A DNA stretch of 64,000 nt from the NCBI GenBank assembly GCA_903900845.1, contig CAIUOU010000020.1, positions 20,302-84,301 of the forward strand. Reading direction: 5' to 3'. Below the pieces are notes generated by a model. It saw only the letters and a list, made by a program, of their open reading frames with translations, had not been told where the DNA came from and did not search any database. Of this stretch, positions 11,750-20,269 are shown in pieces. Each line of letters opens with the position of its first letter. The first letter of the stretch is position 1. This stretch comes from an uncultured Opitutia bacterium (GTDB lineage: Bacteria; Verrucomicrobiota; Verrucomicrobiia; Opitutales; Opitutaceae). Made by a program: the position numbers and the translations under genes.

Positions 11750-13792
11750 TCAGGGAGCGAGGGGCGCCGGGTCGGCCCACTTGCCGTGCTCGCGGATGAG
11801 GGCGATGAGCCGCGCGTCGGCTTCGGCCTGCGGGATGTTGTACTGCACGCAGGTCTTGCCGACGTAGAGGTTGATCTTCCCCGGTGCGCCGCCGACGTAG
11901 CCGAAGTCGGCGTCGGCCATCTCGCCCGGACCATTCACGATGCAGCCCATGATCGCGATCTTCACTCCCTTGAGGTGGCCGGTCTGAGCGCGGATGCGCT
12001 GCGTGGTGGTCTGGAGGTCGAAGAGGGTGCGGCCGCAACTGGGGCACGCCACGAACTCCGTCTTCGAGATGCGGGCCCCCGCGCCCTGCAAGACGTTGTA
12101 GGCGAGGCGTGTCGCCCGGACCGGATCCACCTCGGTCTCGACGCTCACGAGGTCGCCGACGCCGTCGCAAAGCAGGGTGCCTGTGAGGAACGACGCCTCC
12201 AGCAGGCGGGAAAGAAAAGTCGGATCGTGGTGGACGGCCGTTCCGGCGGTGTTGCGGATCCAGACCGGAGCGTGGCAGTCCGCCGCACGGAGCGCCTCCG
12301 CCAGGCGGCGATAGCGGCCCGCGGGGTGCGCGAGGTCGCCATCAACCGCGGAGGTCCCGAGGGTGAACCAGAGGCGGGTTCCGTCCGGCCCCGTGATCAC
12401 CGGCACGAATCTTGGAATATCGGCCGCCTCGGTTTCGCAGGCCAAGTAGTGGCCGTGCCGCGTCGCCAGCGAGGCGAAATCCGCGAGCGTGCCGGCCTCC
12501 GCGCCGGTGAACCGCCGCAGGAGGACGATTTTCCCGCGGGTGAGCGCAAGCATCGGCTGCAGGATGTCGGGAGTGAGAGCGGGGGCGATCTCCAGAACCA
12601 GGAATTCGGCCGGCAGGACGGTCCGCGCCGCGGTCGCGCAGAGTTCCGCGAGGTCGCCGGGCGTGGCGACGGGCACAAGCAGCCCTTCCGCGGGAGTGTC
12701 GACGAGCCGGGAGGAGGCGAGGGCCGCGGCGGCGGCGGGAAGTTCGGAGGCCGACGCCACCCGCACGATGACGCGGGGCGGCTGGTCACCGCCCACGCGG
12801 CAGCGGGGGCTCAAATCGACCGGCAGGGAAGTCCGGCGGCCAAAACTGAACGGATCGATCGCGTCGGGCGGCGTCGCGGAATCGCCCTGCCCGCGCCAGC
12901 GGCTCATGGCCTTGTCGGCGATCGCGCGCGCCACCGGGATCTCGTACACGCTGTCCTCGGTCAGGGACACGCGGATGGTGTCGCCGAGACCGTCCAGCAG
13001 AAGGGAGCCGATGCCGATCGCGCTCTTGATGCGGCCGTCCTCGCCGTCGCCCGCCTCGGTGACGCCGAGATGCAGGGGGTAGTGCATGTCCTCTTCGGCC
13101 ATGCGTTGCACCAGGAGCCGGTAGGCCTGGATCATGACCTTGGGGTTGGAGGACTTCATCGACAGGATGATGTCCTGGAACGAGTGCGCCTCGGCGATGC
13201 GCAGGAACTCGAGCGCGCTCTCGACCATGCCCAGTGGCGTGTCGCCGTAGCGGTTCATGATACGGTCGCTGAGCGATCCGTGGTTGGTGCCGACGCGCAG
13301 GGCGCGGCCGAGCTCGCGGCAGCGCTTCACCAGCGGGGAGAACGCGTCGTGCAGCCGCTGCAGCTCCACCTCGTAGTCCGAGTCCGAGTATTCCCGCACC
13401 GCGAATTTCTTCTTGTCGGCGTAATTGCCGGGATTGATCCGCACTTTTTCGACGTGCTCCACGGCCTCCATCGCCGCGGCGGGCAGGAAATGGATGTCGG
13501 CCACCAGCGGTACATGGCCGAAGCCCGCGGTGGTGAAATCGCGCCGGATGTCGCGCAGGCAGCGGGCCGCCGCGACGTTCGGCGCCGTGATCCGCACGAT
13601 CTCGCAGCCCACCTCGGCCAACGCGATCGACTGGCGTACGGTGGCGGCGACGTCCTGCGTGTCGCTGGTCGTCATCGACTGCACACGGATCGGCTGGATG
13701 CCGCCGACGCCGACGGAACCTACCTTCACCTCCCGGGTGGGGCGGCGCACGGTTTGGAAACGCGAGGCGCAGTAGGGCATCGGCGGCTTCAT
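11750..13792 (-). CDS. ispG: 4-hydroxy-3-methylbut-2-enyl diphosphate synthase IspG, long form
   Basis: Converts MEcPP to HMBPP in the penultimate step of the MEP isoprenoid pathway, using a [4Fe-4S] cluster. At 680 aa it is far longer than E. coli IspG (about 370) and has the arrangement of the long, three-domain form known from plants, Chlamydia and Bacteroidetes: a TIM barrel (about 20-290, with RVGTNHGSLS), a long inserted domain (about 300-560), and the cluster-binding C-terminal domain with CPSCGRT and MGCIVNGPGE. It is the last gene of the uppS-cdsA-dxr-rseP-ispG run, and its start overlaps the rseP stop by 4 bp, so the two are translationally coupled. Confidence 0.95.
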   Translation of the reverse strand: MKPPMPYCASRFQTVRRPTREVKVGSVGVGGIQPIRVQSMTTSDTQDVAATVRQSIALAEVGCEIVRITAPNVAAARCLRDIRRDFTTAGFGHVPLVADIHFLPAAAMEAVEHVEKVRINPGNYADKKKFAVREYSDSDYEVELQRLHDAFSPLVKRCRELGRALRVGTNHGSLSDRIMNRYGDTPLGMVESALEFLRIAEAHSFQDIILSMKSSNPKVMIQAYRLLVQRMAEEDMHYPLHLGVTEAGDGEDGRIKSAIGIGSLLLDGLGDTIRVSLTEDSVYEIPVARAIADKAMSRWRGQGDSATPPDAIDPFSFGRRTSLPVDLSPRCRVGGDQPPRVIVRVASASELPAAAAALASSRLVDTPAEGLLVPVATPGDLAELCATAARTVLPAEFLVLEIAPALTPDILQPMLALTRGKIVLLRRFTGAEAGTLADFASLATRHGHYLACETEAADIPRFVPVITGPDGTRLWFTLGTSAVDGDLAHPAGRYRRLAEALRAADCHAPVWIRNTAGTAVHHDPTFLSRLLEASFLTGTLLCDGVGDLVSVETEVDPVRATRLAYNVLQGAGARISKTEFVACPSCGRTLFDLQTTTQRIRAQTGHLKGVKIAIMGCIVNGPGEMADADFGYVGGAPGKINLYVGKTCVQYNIPQAEADARLIALIREHGKWADPAPLAP

Positions 13793-15216
13793 TTGGCGGG
13801 CGCCGCCTTGTCCCCGGCGGCGCGCTCGGCCCGGTGCTCGCGCATGATGCGGGGGACGTCCGAGAAGACGGTCACGTAGGCGATCATCGAGAGGAGCAGG
13901 ACGAAGAACACGCTCTGCGCGGTGGCGATGACGTCGTTCGGGAGGGGGCGCCCGCGCAGGCGGGCGATCGTGGCGAACACCATCTGGCCGCCGTCAAGCA
14001 CGGGAAGGGGCAGCAGGTTGAAGATCGCGAGGTTCACGTTGAGGAGGATGGTGATCATCAGCACCGCGAGGATGCCCACCTCGGCGGCGCTATGCAGGAT
14101 ACGGGCGATGCCGACCGGACCGGACATCTTGTCGAGGCCGATGTCGGAATGCGGGCTGACGAGGCTGCGGAGCGTGCGCACGGTCCAGCGCGCGACGTCA
14201 GCCAGTTGCGTGAAAGGGGAGACGTGGACGATTTGGAACCCCGTCCGCAGCGTGAGTCCGATGAACGGCGCGGGTTTCTCCGGGCCCCGCGGGCCTAGGG
14301 TGAGTTCCCGCGTTTCGCCGGCGCGGCGCACGGTCGCCCGGGTCTCCCGGCCGGCCGAGGCCTCCAGTGCGAGGCGGAAGGCGGAATCGTTGATCATCGG
14401 TGCGCTATCGAGGGTCAGGATTTCATCCCCGGACTCGAACCCTGCGCGGGCGGCCGGCGAGCCCGCGGCCACGGCCTGCACGATCAGTTCGAAGCCGGGG
14501 CCGATGCCGACGCGGCGGACCTTCTCGTCACCTGCCAGCCGCGGCGTCAGCCTCACCTGCAGCGGTTGTCCGCCGCGCTCGAGATCGATGACGACCTCGG
14601 GGTCGCCGTTGGAGGTCCGGCCGGAACCGAGCACGAGGGAGTTCTGGATGTCGCCCCATGCTCGGACGGAGCCGCCGTCGACCCGGCGGATGACGTCCCC
14701 GACCCGGAGCCCGGCCGCCGCCGCCGGACTGGTCACACGCTGGCCGTCCGGCAGTTCCAAGGTGGGTGCGACATAGCCGATACGGATTGATGCCATATCG
14801 CTGCTGACCGGCTGGCCGAGCGCCCAGACCACGCAGGCGAGGGCGAAGGCGAAAAGGATGTTGAACGCGGCTCCGGCGGCGAAGACCAGCATCCGGGTCC
14901 CGTAGCTGATGGGAGGCAGGCGGGAGACGTCGGCCCTGCTTTCGCCCTCCGCCGCGCCGAGATCCGCGAGCTGGGGCAGGAGCACGTAACCCCCCAGAGG
15001 AAACCAAGCGAGGCGGTACTCGACGCCGTCCTTGCCCCGCCAGGAGCAGATGGCCGGGCCGAAGCCGATCGAGAACCTCTCCACGAGGACGCCCCGGCGC
15101 CGGGCGGCGAGGAAGTGACCGAGCTCGTGCACGAAGATCGAACCGCCGAAGAAAAGCGCGACGAGGAGGATCGACCAAAGATTGGAAAGCAGCGAGGGGA
15201 GGAGATCGGGTGCCAC
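13789..15216 (-). CDS. rseP: RseP-type site-2 zinc metalloprotease (M50)
   Basis: An intramembrane protease that in other bacteria cuts anti-sigma factors and remnant signal peptides. The 475-aa product has the zinc site HELGH (residues 30-34) in the first membrane helix, two PDZ-like domains (one around GDVIRRVDG, one around GDEILTLDS), and the LPVLDGGQMVF motif in a C-terminal membrane helix. Length is close to E. coli RseP (450 aa). It starts 12 bp after the dxr stop and overlaps ispG by 4 bp. An RseA-like substrate is not visible in the window. Confidence 0.95.
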   Translation of the reverse strand: MAPDLLPSLLSNLWSILLVALFFGGSIFVHELGHFLAARRRGVLVERFSIGFGPAICSWRGKDGVEYRLAWFPLGGYVLLPQLADLGAAEGESRADVSRLPPISYGTRMLVFAAGAAFNILFAFALACVVWALGQPVSSDMASIRIGYVAPTLELPDGQRVTSPAAAAGLRVGDVIRRVDGGSVRAWGDIQNSLVLGSGRTSNGDPEVVIDLERGGQPLQVRLTPRLAGDEKVRRVGIGPGFELIVQAVAAGSPAARAGFESGDEILTLDSAPMINDSAFRLALEASAGRETRATVRRAGETRELTLGPRGPEKPAPFIGLTLRTGFQIVHVSPFTQLADVARWTVRTLRSLVSPHSDIGLDKMSGPVGIARILHSAAEVGILAVLMITILLNVNLAIFNLLPLPVLDGGQMVFATIARLRGRPLPNDVIATAQSVFFVLLLSMIAYVTVFSDVPRIMREHRAERAAGDKAAPAK

Positions 15217-15228
15217 GGGACGCGGAGT

Positions 15229-16425
15229 TCAGCGGGTGGCGAGGGTGGCGGCGCGTTCGGCGGCGAGGCGACGGGCCTCTTGGTCGAGCGCGAGCACGGA
15301 GGAAAGATCGCCGGGGTCGAAGTTTTTGATGCGGGTCAGAACTTGCGTCACCACCCGGGGAATCGCAAGGAACGGGATCCGGCCGGCGAGGAATTCCGCC
15401 ACGGCTACCTCGTTGGCGGCGTTGTAGGCGGCGGGCGCCACGCCGCCCGCGCGCATCACCTCGCGGGCGAGCTTGAGCATCGGGAAGCGGCCCTCGTCGA
15501 CCGGCCGGAATTCCAGATTGAGCAATCGTCCGAGGTCGAGCGCGCCTTCGACCCCGGGAGCGCGTTCCGGATAGAGCAGCGCGTGCTGGATCGGGAACGT
15601 CATCGAAGGCGGGCAGAGCTGCGCGAGCATCGCGCCGTCGGCGAATTCCACGAGGCAGTGCACGATGCTCTGCGGGTGGAGCACGGCGTCGCACTGGTCG
15701 GGTTGCAGCCCGAAGAGGCACTGGGCCTCGATCAACTCCAGGCCCTTGTTGGCGAGCGTGGCGGAATCGACGGTGATCTTGGGGCCCATCGACCAGTTCG
15801 GGTGGCGGACCGCGTCGGCGGGAGTGACCGCCGCCAGACGTTCGGCCGGCCAGTCGCGGAAGGCGCCGCCGCTCGCGGTGAGGACGACGCGCCGCACGCC
15901 CGCCTGCGGGTGGCCTTCCAGGCACTGGAAGACGGCGTTGTGCTCGCTGTCGACCGGCAGAAGCCGCCGGCCGTGCTTTCGGGCCGCGGCCAGGACGAAC
16001 TTTCCGGCGAGCACGAGGATTTCCTTGGAGGCGAGGGCGAGATCCTTGCCGGCCGACAGTGCCGTCAACGCGGGTTCAAGGCCGGTCGTGCCGACCACGG
16101 CGACGAGCACGACGTCGGCCTCCGGGAGCCGGGCGAGCTCGTTCAGGCCATCGAGACCCCCGACGATCCGGGTCCCCGGGGGAAAGGCGGCGGGCTCGGC
16201 TTTGGCGGCGGCGAAGGCCTGCTCATCGAAAACTCCCACGTGGCGCACGCCGAACTCCCCCGCGATGGCGGCGAGCCGCGGCCAATTACCCCGCGCGGCA
16301 ATGCCCACAAGTTCGAGCCGGTCGCGGTGGGCGGCGATCACGCGCAGGGTGTTCTCCCCGATGGAGCCGGTGGCGCCGAGCAGGACGACGCGTTTGCGCT
16401 GGGACGAGGCGGAGGAGGCCATCAC
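15229..16425 (-). CDS. dxr: 1-deoxy-D-xylulose 5-phosphate reductoisomerase
   Basis: Converts DXP to MEP with NADPH, the first committed step of the MEP pathway. The 398-aa product has the NADPH-binding start GATGSIGENTL, the LASKEILVLAG segment, the substrate loop TASGGAFRDWP, and the NWSMGPKITVDSATLANKGL block. Length is typical. It lies 70 bp downstream of cdsA and 12 bp upstream of rseP in the same operon-like run. Confidence 0.97.
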   Translation of the reverse strand: MMASSASSQRKRVVLLGATGSIGENTLRVIAAHRDRLELVGIAARGNWPRLAAIAGEFGVRHVGVFDEQAFAAAKAEPAAFPPGTRIVGGLDGLNELARLPEADVVLVAVVGTTGLEPALTALSAGKDLALASKEILVLAGKFVLAAARKHGRRLLPVDSEHNAVFQCLEGHPQAGVRRVVLTASGGAFRDWPAERLAAVTPADAVRHPNWSMGPKITVDSATLANKGLELIEAQCLFGLQPDQCDAVLHPQSIVHCLVEFADGAMLAQLCPPSMTFPIQHALLYPERAPGVEGALDLGRLLNLEFRPVDEGRFPMLKLAREVMRAGGVAPAAYNAANEVAVAEFLAGRIPFLAIPRVVTQVLTRIKNFDPGDLSSVLALDQEARRLAAERAATLATR

Positions 16426-16495
16426 GGACCTTCTGGTTCGCGGATTCCGCGCCGCCGGGCAAGGACAACGATGCGCGCGGGTAACGCGCCGGGGT

Positions 16496-17326
16496 TCAGG
16501 GTAGCCGGAACAGCAGGTAACCTACCGGCGCGACGAGGATGATGCTGTCGCTGAGGTCGAACATGCCGCCGATCCCGGGGATGGTCGCTCCGGAGTCCTT
16601 GGAATTGGCCCGGCGCTTTATGACCGACTCGATGAGATCCGCCACAATCCCGAGCGCTCCTACCGGCAGGGCGATCACCGCGGCGAAAGCGGGGGTGAGA
16701 AACGGCGGGAAGGCGTCCCGGGCGAGCCACGCGAAGCCGGCCCCCACGCCCATCGAGGTCAAAAGCCCGCCGGCCGCGCCCTCCCAGGTTTTCTTCGGGC
16801 TGATCCGCGGCGACATCTGATGCCGCCCGATCGCGAGCCCGGTCAGCAATGCCCCCACGTCACAGAACTTCGCGACCGCCACCAGCCACAGGGCGAGCAG
16901 CAGCCGGCCGTTCGGCGTGATCGCATCACCCGGCAGCGGCGTGATGATCGCCACCATGTAGGAGAGCATGAGCGGCACGTAGACGACGCCGAAGACCGAC
17001 GACGCGAGCGCCTCGACGCGCGTCTCGGAGGTGCGTTCACCGAGCAGACGGATCGCGAAAACCACGACGGCCAGCGGCAGCAGGACGCCCGGTTCAAAGC
17101 CGAAGTTGGCCCGCAACCACGGCGCGAGCGTGAGGGCCGCGCCCATGACCATGCCGAACTTGTCGAACGGGTCGTAGCCCGCGCCGCGCATCAACGCGTA
17201 GAATTCCCGGAGCGTGAGAACGGAGATAAGCGTCACGAGCACCAGCGCGCCCGGCGTGCGGAAAAACCAGATCACGGCGCCGACGAGCGACCAGAGGAGA
17301 ATGGTGCTGAGGATACGCTTGCCCAT
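16496..17326 (-). CDS. cdsA: Phosphatidate cytidylyltransferase
   Basis: Makes CDP-diacylglycerol from phosphatidate and CTP at the inner membrane, feeding phospholipid synthesis (cardiolipin synthase is also in this window). The 276-aa product is hydrophobic throughout, with about seven to eight membrane helices, and ends in the family signature region SVIKRRANSKDSG followed by PGIGGMFDLSDS. The usual signature reads PGHGGxxDRxD, so the His and Arg positions are changed here (see findings). KKTWEG, another conserved block, is intact. It follows uppS by 9 bp, in the order found in many bacteria. Confidence 0.93.
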   Translation of the reverse strand: MGKRILSTILLWSLVGAVIWFFRTPGALVLVTLISVLTLREFYALMRGAGYDPFDKFGMVMGAALTLAPWLRANFGFEPGVLLPLAVVVFAIRLLGERTSETRVEALASSVFGVVYVPLMLSYMVAIITPLPGDAITPNGRLLLALWLVAVAKFCDVGALLTGLAIGRHQMSPRISPKKTWEGAAGGLLTSMGVGAGFAWLARDAFPPFLTPAFAAVIALPVGALGIVADLIESVIKRRANSKDSGATIPGIGGMFDLSDSIILVAPVGYLLFRLP

Positions 17327-17335
17327 GGTCGCGCT

Positions 17336-18079
17336 TCAGGGGGTACCGGCCGGCCTGACTTGTTCGCTCGTCCGCCCGAAGCGGCGCTCGCGGCGATGGT
17401 AGTCGGCGATCGCGGTCGCCAGGTCCTCGCGGCTGAAGTCGGGCCAAAATACCGGGGTGAAGAACCACTCGGCGTAGGCGGCCTGCAGGAGAAGGAAATT
17501 GCTCAACCGCGTCTCGCCGGAGGTGCGGATCACCAGATCCGGGTCCGGCATGTCGGCGGTGTAGAGGTAATTTTGAAAGCGGTCCCAAGCCGGAGATCCC
17601 GGCGGCTCGCTCCCGGCGGCAACCGCGGCGGCGTAGGCTCCGACCGCATCCTGCACTTCGGTGCGCGAGCCGTAGTTCAACGCGAGTACCAGCGTGTAGT
17701 CGTCGAACTTTTCCGTCGCCTTGACCGTGTCGCGAAGAAGCCTCTGCACCCCGGCGGGCAGGTCGCCGGTGCGTCCGATCGTGCGCAGGCGCACGCGGTC
17801 GCGCACGAAGGTCTCGAGCTCCTTGCGCAGGTAAAATTCCAGCAGACCCATCAGCGCGCCCACCTCGTCCTCGGGGCGGTTGCGATTCTCGACCGAGAAC
17901 GCGTAGAGCGTGAGCATCTTCACCCCGAGGTCGCGGGCCGCGAAAGTCATCGTCCGCACCGTCTCCACACCGCGCCGGTGCCCTTCGATCCGCGGCAGCC
18001 CGCGTTGTTTTGCCCACCGCCCGTTGCCGTCCATGATGATCGCGACATGAGGCGGAGCTGGGGGAGTCGGGACGGACAT
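17336..18079 (-). CDS. uppS: Isoprenyl transferase (undecaprenyl diphosphate synthase family)
   Basis: A cis-prenyltransferase that extends farnesyl diphosphate with IPP to the C55 carrier lipid for peptidoglycan and O-antigen. The 247-aa product has the signature MDGNGRWAKQRGLPR with the catalytic Asp at residue 17, YAFSVENRNRP, and the C-terminal DLVIRTSGETRLSNFLLLQ block with the IPP-binding Arg residues. It is the first gene of the minus-strand cluster ending in ispG, so its upstream 96 bp (shared with the divergent pterin dehydratase gene) should hold the operon promoter; I could not pick out clear -35/-10 boxes. Confidence 0.96.
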   Translation of the reverse strand: MSVPTPPAPPHVAIIMDGNGRWAKQRGLPRIEGHRRGVETVRTMTFAARDLGVKMLTLYAFSVENRNRPEDEVGALMGLLEFYLRKELETFVRDRVRLRTIGRTGDLPAGVQRLLRDTVKATEKFDDYTLVLALNYGSRTEVQDAVGAYAAAVAAGSEPPGSPAWDRFQNYLYTADMPDPDLVIRTSGETRLSNFLLLQAAYAEWFFTPVFWPDFSREDLATAIADYHRRERRFGRTSEQVRPAGTP

Positions 18080-18175
18080 GAGGCGCCGCGACGTTGGGAG
18101 TCGGCTCGGGGGATGACAAGCCGCCTTCGCCCCGGCGGGTTGACGGTACGCGACCGGTGTTCACGGTGCGTTCCC

Positions 18176-18466
18176 ATGAACACGCCCCTGTCCGACGCGG
18201 AGATCACCGCCGCTCTGCGCGAAATGGAGGGTTGGTCCCACCAACGTGACGCCCTGGAGCGTGAGTACCGGTTTTCTGATTTTCGCGCCGCGCTCGCCTT
18301 CATGGTGCGGGCCGGCTTCGAGGCCGAGGCGGTCAACCACCACCCGGAGTGGTCCAATGTCTACAATCGGGTGAGCGTCCGGCTGACGACGCACGACGCG
18401 GGCGGACGCGTGACCGAGAAGGACTTGGATCTCGCGCGACGATTCGACGCGGTGGCTGGCGTGTAG
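18176..18466 (+). CDS. 4a-hydroxytetrahydrobiopterin dehydratase (PCD/DCoH family)
   Basis: A 96-aa protein matching the whole pterin-4a-carbinolamine dehydratase family, which recycles the pterin cofactor of aromatic amino acid hydroxylases. The motif NHHPEWSNVY followed by VSVRLTTHDAGG is diagnostic, and FSDFRAALAFM forms the preceding helix. The ATG at 18176 gives the normal length; the frame is open much further upstream, but that part is antisense to uppS and cdsA. No aromatic hydroxylase is visible nearby, so the substrate context is unclear; in bacteria lacking one, the protein may act in molybdopterin or other pterin metabolism. It converges on the esterase gene with a 14-bp gap. Confidence 0.93.
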   Translation: MNTPLSDAEITAALREMEGWSHQRDALEREYRFSDFRAALAFMVRAGFEAEAVNHHPEWSNVYNRVSVRLTTHDAGGRVTEKDLDLARRFDAVAGV

Positions 18467-18480
18467 GGACGCGGAACGCG

Positions 18481-19449
18481 TCAGAGGCCGCGCAGGAAGT
18501 TGAAGGTGCGGTCGATCTGGCCGGGGAGGGCTTCGTGTCCGAAGTCGGGGTAAATGACCAGATCCTTGGGCGAAGCGATGCGGTTGTACGCGGCGAACTG
18601 CGTGCTCGGCGGGCAGATGGTGTCCATCAGGCTGGTGAACATCAGCACGTCGGCGCGGATGCGGGGCGCGAGATGCTGGACGTCGATGTAGCCCAGCCGG
18701 TTGAAGATCGCGGCCTCGCGCTCGTGACGCGGGTCGAAGGCGCGGAAGAAGAGCCGCAATTCCTCGTAGGCGTCCTTCGCGAGGTCCATTTCCCAGACGC
18801 GCTGGAAGTCGCACAGGAAGGGAAACACCGGGGCGATGCGGCGGATGCGCGGCTCCAGCGCGGCGCAGGCGAGGGCGAGCGCGCCTCCCTGCGAGGCGCC
18901 CCAGCAGCCAACCCGTCCCGGATCAACTTCCGGGAAGGCCATCACGACCCGGGCGAGCTGGACCGTATCGAGGAACACCTGCCGGAAGAGCAGCTTCGAG
19001 GGATCGGGATCCTCCAGCCCGCGGATGATGTGTCCGCGGAGCGTGGGGCCCGCCACGCGCATGTTGTCCTCCGACTTTCCCCCTTGGCCGCGGCAATCCA
19101 TCGCCGCGAGGCAGATGCCCTCGGCGGGCCAGCCGAACTTGTCGAGCCAGTCGCCGCTGTGCCCGGTGTAGCCGTGGAACTGCAGGACGGCCGGGTTTCT
19201 GACCCCGGCCGTTGCGCGGGGCCGCAGGTACTTCGCGTAGATGCGGGCGCCGCCGACGCCGGTGAACCAAAGGTCAAAGCACTCGACGCGTTCCGAGCCG
19301 ATGGCGCCCGCGGGCTTGAGCACCGGCCGCGGATCAGTCGCCGCCAGTTCTCCCAGCGCGTTCTCCCAGTACGCGTCGTGATCGGCGGGGCGGGGGTTGC
19401 GACCGCGGTATTCGCGTAGTTTCTCCAGCGGCAGGTCGATGAGCGGCAT
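18481..19449 (-). CDS. Acetylxylan esterase / cephalosporin-C deacetylase family alpha/beta hydrolase (CE7-like)
   Basis: A 322-aa alpha/beta hydrolase of the AXE1 family, which removes acetyl groups from xylo-oligosaccharides and similar esters. The nucleophile lies in GCWGASQGGA (Ser186), the acid is probably Asp276 in SLMDTICPP, and the His is His305 in FGHEALPG. The family RGQGGKSED loop is present. I place the start at 19449 (MPLIDLPLEKL), which matches the family N-terminus; no signal peptide is seen, so it is probably cytoplasmic. The lipoprotein gene lies 40 bp upstream on the same strand. Confidence 0.92.
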   Translation of the reverse strand: MPLIDLPLEKLREYRGRNPRPADHDAYWENALGELAATDPRPVLKPAGAIGSERVECFDLWFTGVGGARIYAKYLRPRATAGVRNPAVLQFHGYTGHSGDWLDKFGWPAEGICLAAMDCRGQGGKSEDNMRVAGPTLRGHIIRGLEDPDPSKLLFRQVFLDTVQLARVVMAFPEVDPGRVGCWGASQGGALALACAALEPRIRRIAPVFPFLCDFQRVWEMDLAKDAYEELRLFFRAFDPRHEREAAIFNRLGYIDVQHLAPRIRADVLMFTSLMDTICPPSTQFAAYNRIASPKDLVIYPDFGHEALPGQIDRTFNFLRGL

Positions 19450-19489
19450 AGAAAGGCAGGGGGCCGGCGTGCGGATGGTCCGCCGCGGG

Positions 19490-20269
19490 CTAAAACACCC
19501 GGATGAAGGAACGCGGGCCGACGTCGACCAGCGGCGAACCGGCCGGCACCGGGGTGCTCCGGAGAAAACGCCCGTGCTCATCGAACACCGCGATCTCCCC
19601 GGGCCGTTCCGGCAGGGGGGCATGGTATTCCCGTTGATCGGAGTCGAACGCCAGCGCGGGACCGGCGCGTCGCTCGAGCGTCACCTCCGCGACCTTCCGG
19701 CCCGTGAGGTTGTGGGCGGTGACGCGACGACCCTCGTCGCCGAGAACCAGCAGCACGTCTTTGACCATGTCGAAGGCAAGGCCGGTCGCGCCGGAAGCCG
19801 GGTGCTCCAGCGTGAGTTCGCCGAGGTAATTTCCAAGCCGCGTGCAGTAGAGCAGCCGACCAGGGGTTGGTCCGAGCAGGTAAATGTAACCGTCGCGCGG
19901 GCGGATCGCGAGGTCCCCGGCGCCTTCGGGTGCTCCTTTGATCTCCAAGTCGCGCTTGATGGCCCGGGCGGGACGGTCGACGACGCGGATGCGGTTGCCC
20001 GGGGAGAGGCGCAGGAAGAAGTGGTCGGTGTAGGGGTCGTAGGCGAAGCCGTTCACACGATCGTCCCCCTCCAGGAAGCTCGGCACCTCGGCGTTGGCGC
20101 TCGCGCCCAGGTCGAGCACCGGGCTTTCCCCTCCGGCCGCGAGGGTGTAGACGTGCAAAGGCCCGCGCGTGGCGCAGCCGCCGAGGGCGAGCGCGAGTCC
20201 CATGGCAGCCGCGGAAAACGCCGGTTTTCGCGTTGCCCCGGCGCGGGACCGAACCGTCACTGCGCCCAT
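19490..20269 (-). CDS. Lipoprotein with beta-propeller-like repeats, unknown function
   Basis: A 259-aa protein with a lipoprotein signal: Arg/Lys-rich start, hydrophobic stretch and lipobox LALGGC, giving an acylated Cys near residue 32. The rest is a series of beta-strand-rich repeats of the NHL/YVTN type (AYDPYTDHFFLRL, AIRPRDGYIYLLGP, AFDMVKDVLLVLGD), which probably fold as a beta-propeller. No catalytic motif is recognised. I chose the start at 20269 because a later Met (20203) would leave no charged n-region. The start codon shares the bases CATG with the divergent phosphorylase gene, so the promoter of each lies inside the other gene. Confidence 0.75.
   Translation of the reverse strand: MGAVTVRSRAGATRKPAFSAAAMGLALALGGCATRGPLHVYTLAAGGESPVLDLGASANAEVPSFLEGDDRVNGFAYDPYTDHFFLRLSPGNRIRVVDRPARAIKRDLEIKGAPEGAGDLAIRPRDGYIYLLGPTPGRLLYCTRLGNYLGELTLEHPASGATGLAFDMVKDVLLVLGDEGRRVTAHNLTGRKVAEVTLERRAGPALAFDSDQREYHAPLPERPGEIAVFDEHGRFLRSTPVPAGSPLVDVGPRSFIRVF

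Noticed and set aside
11636..13879. 747-codon open frame on the plus strand opposite ispG.
   Set aside because: Composition is Arg/Gly/His-rich and mirrors the codons of ispG; no motif supports a protein.
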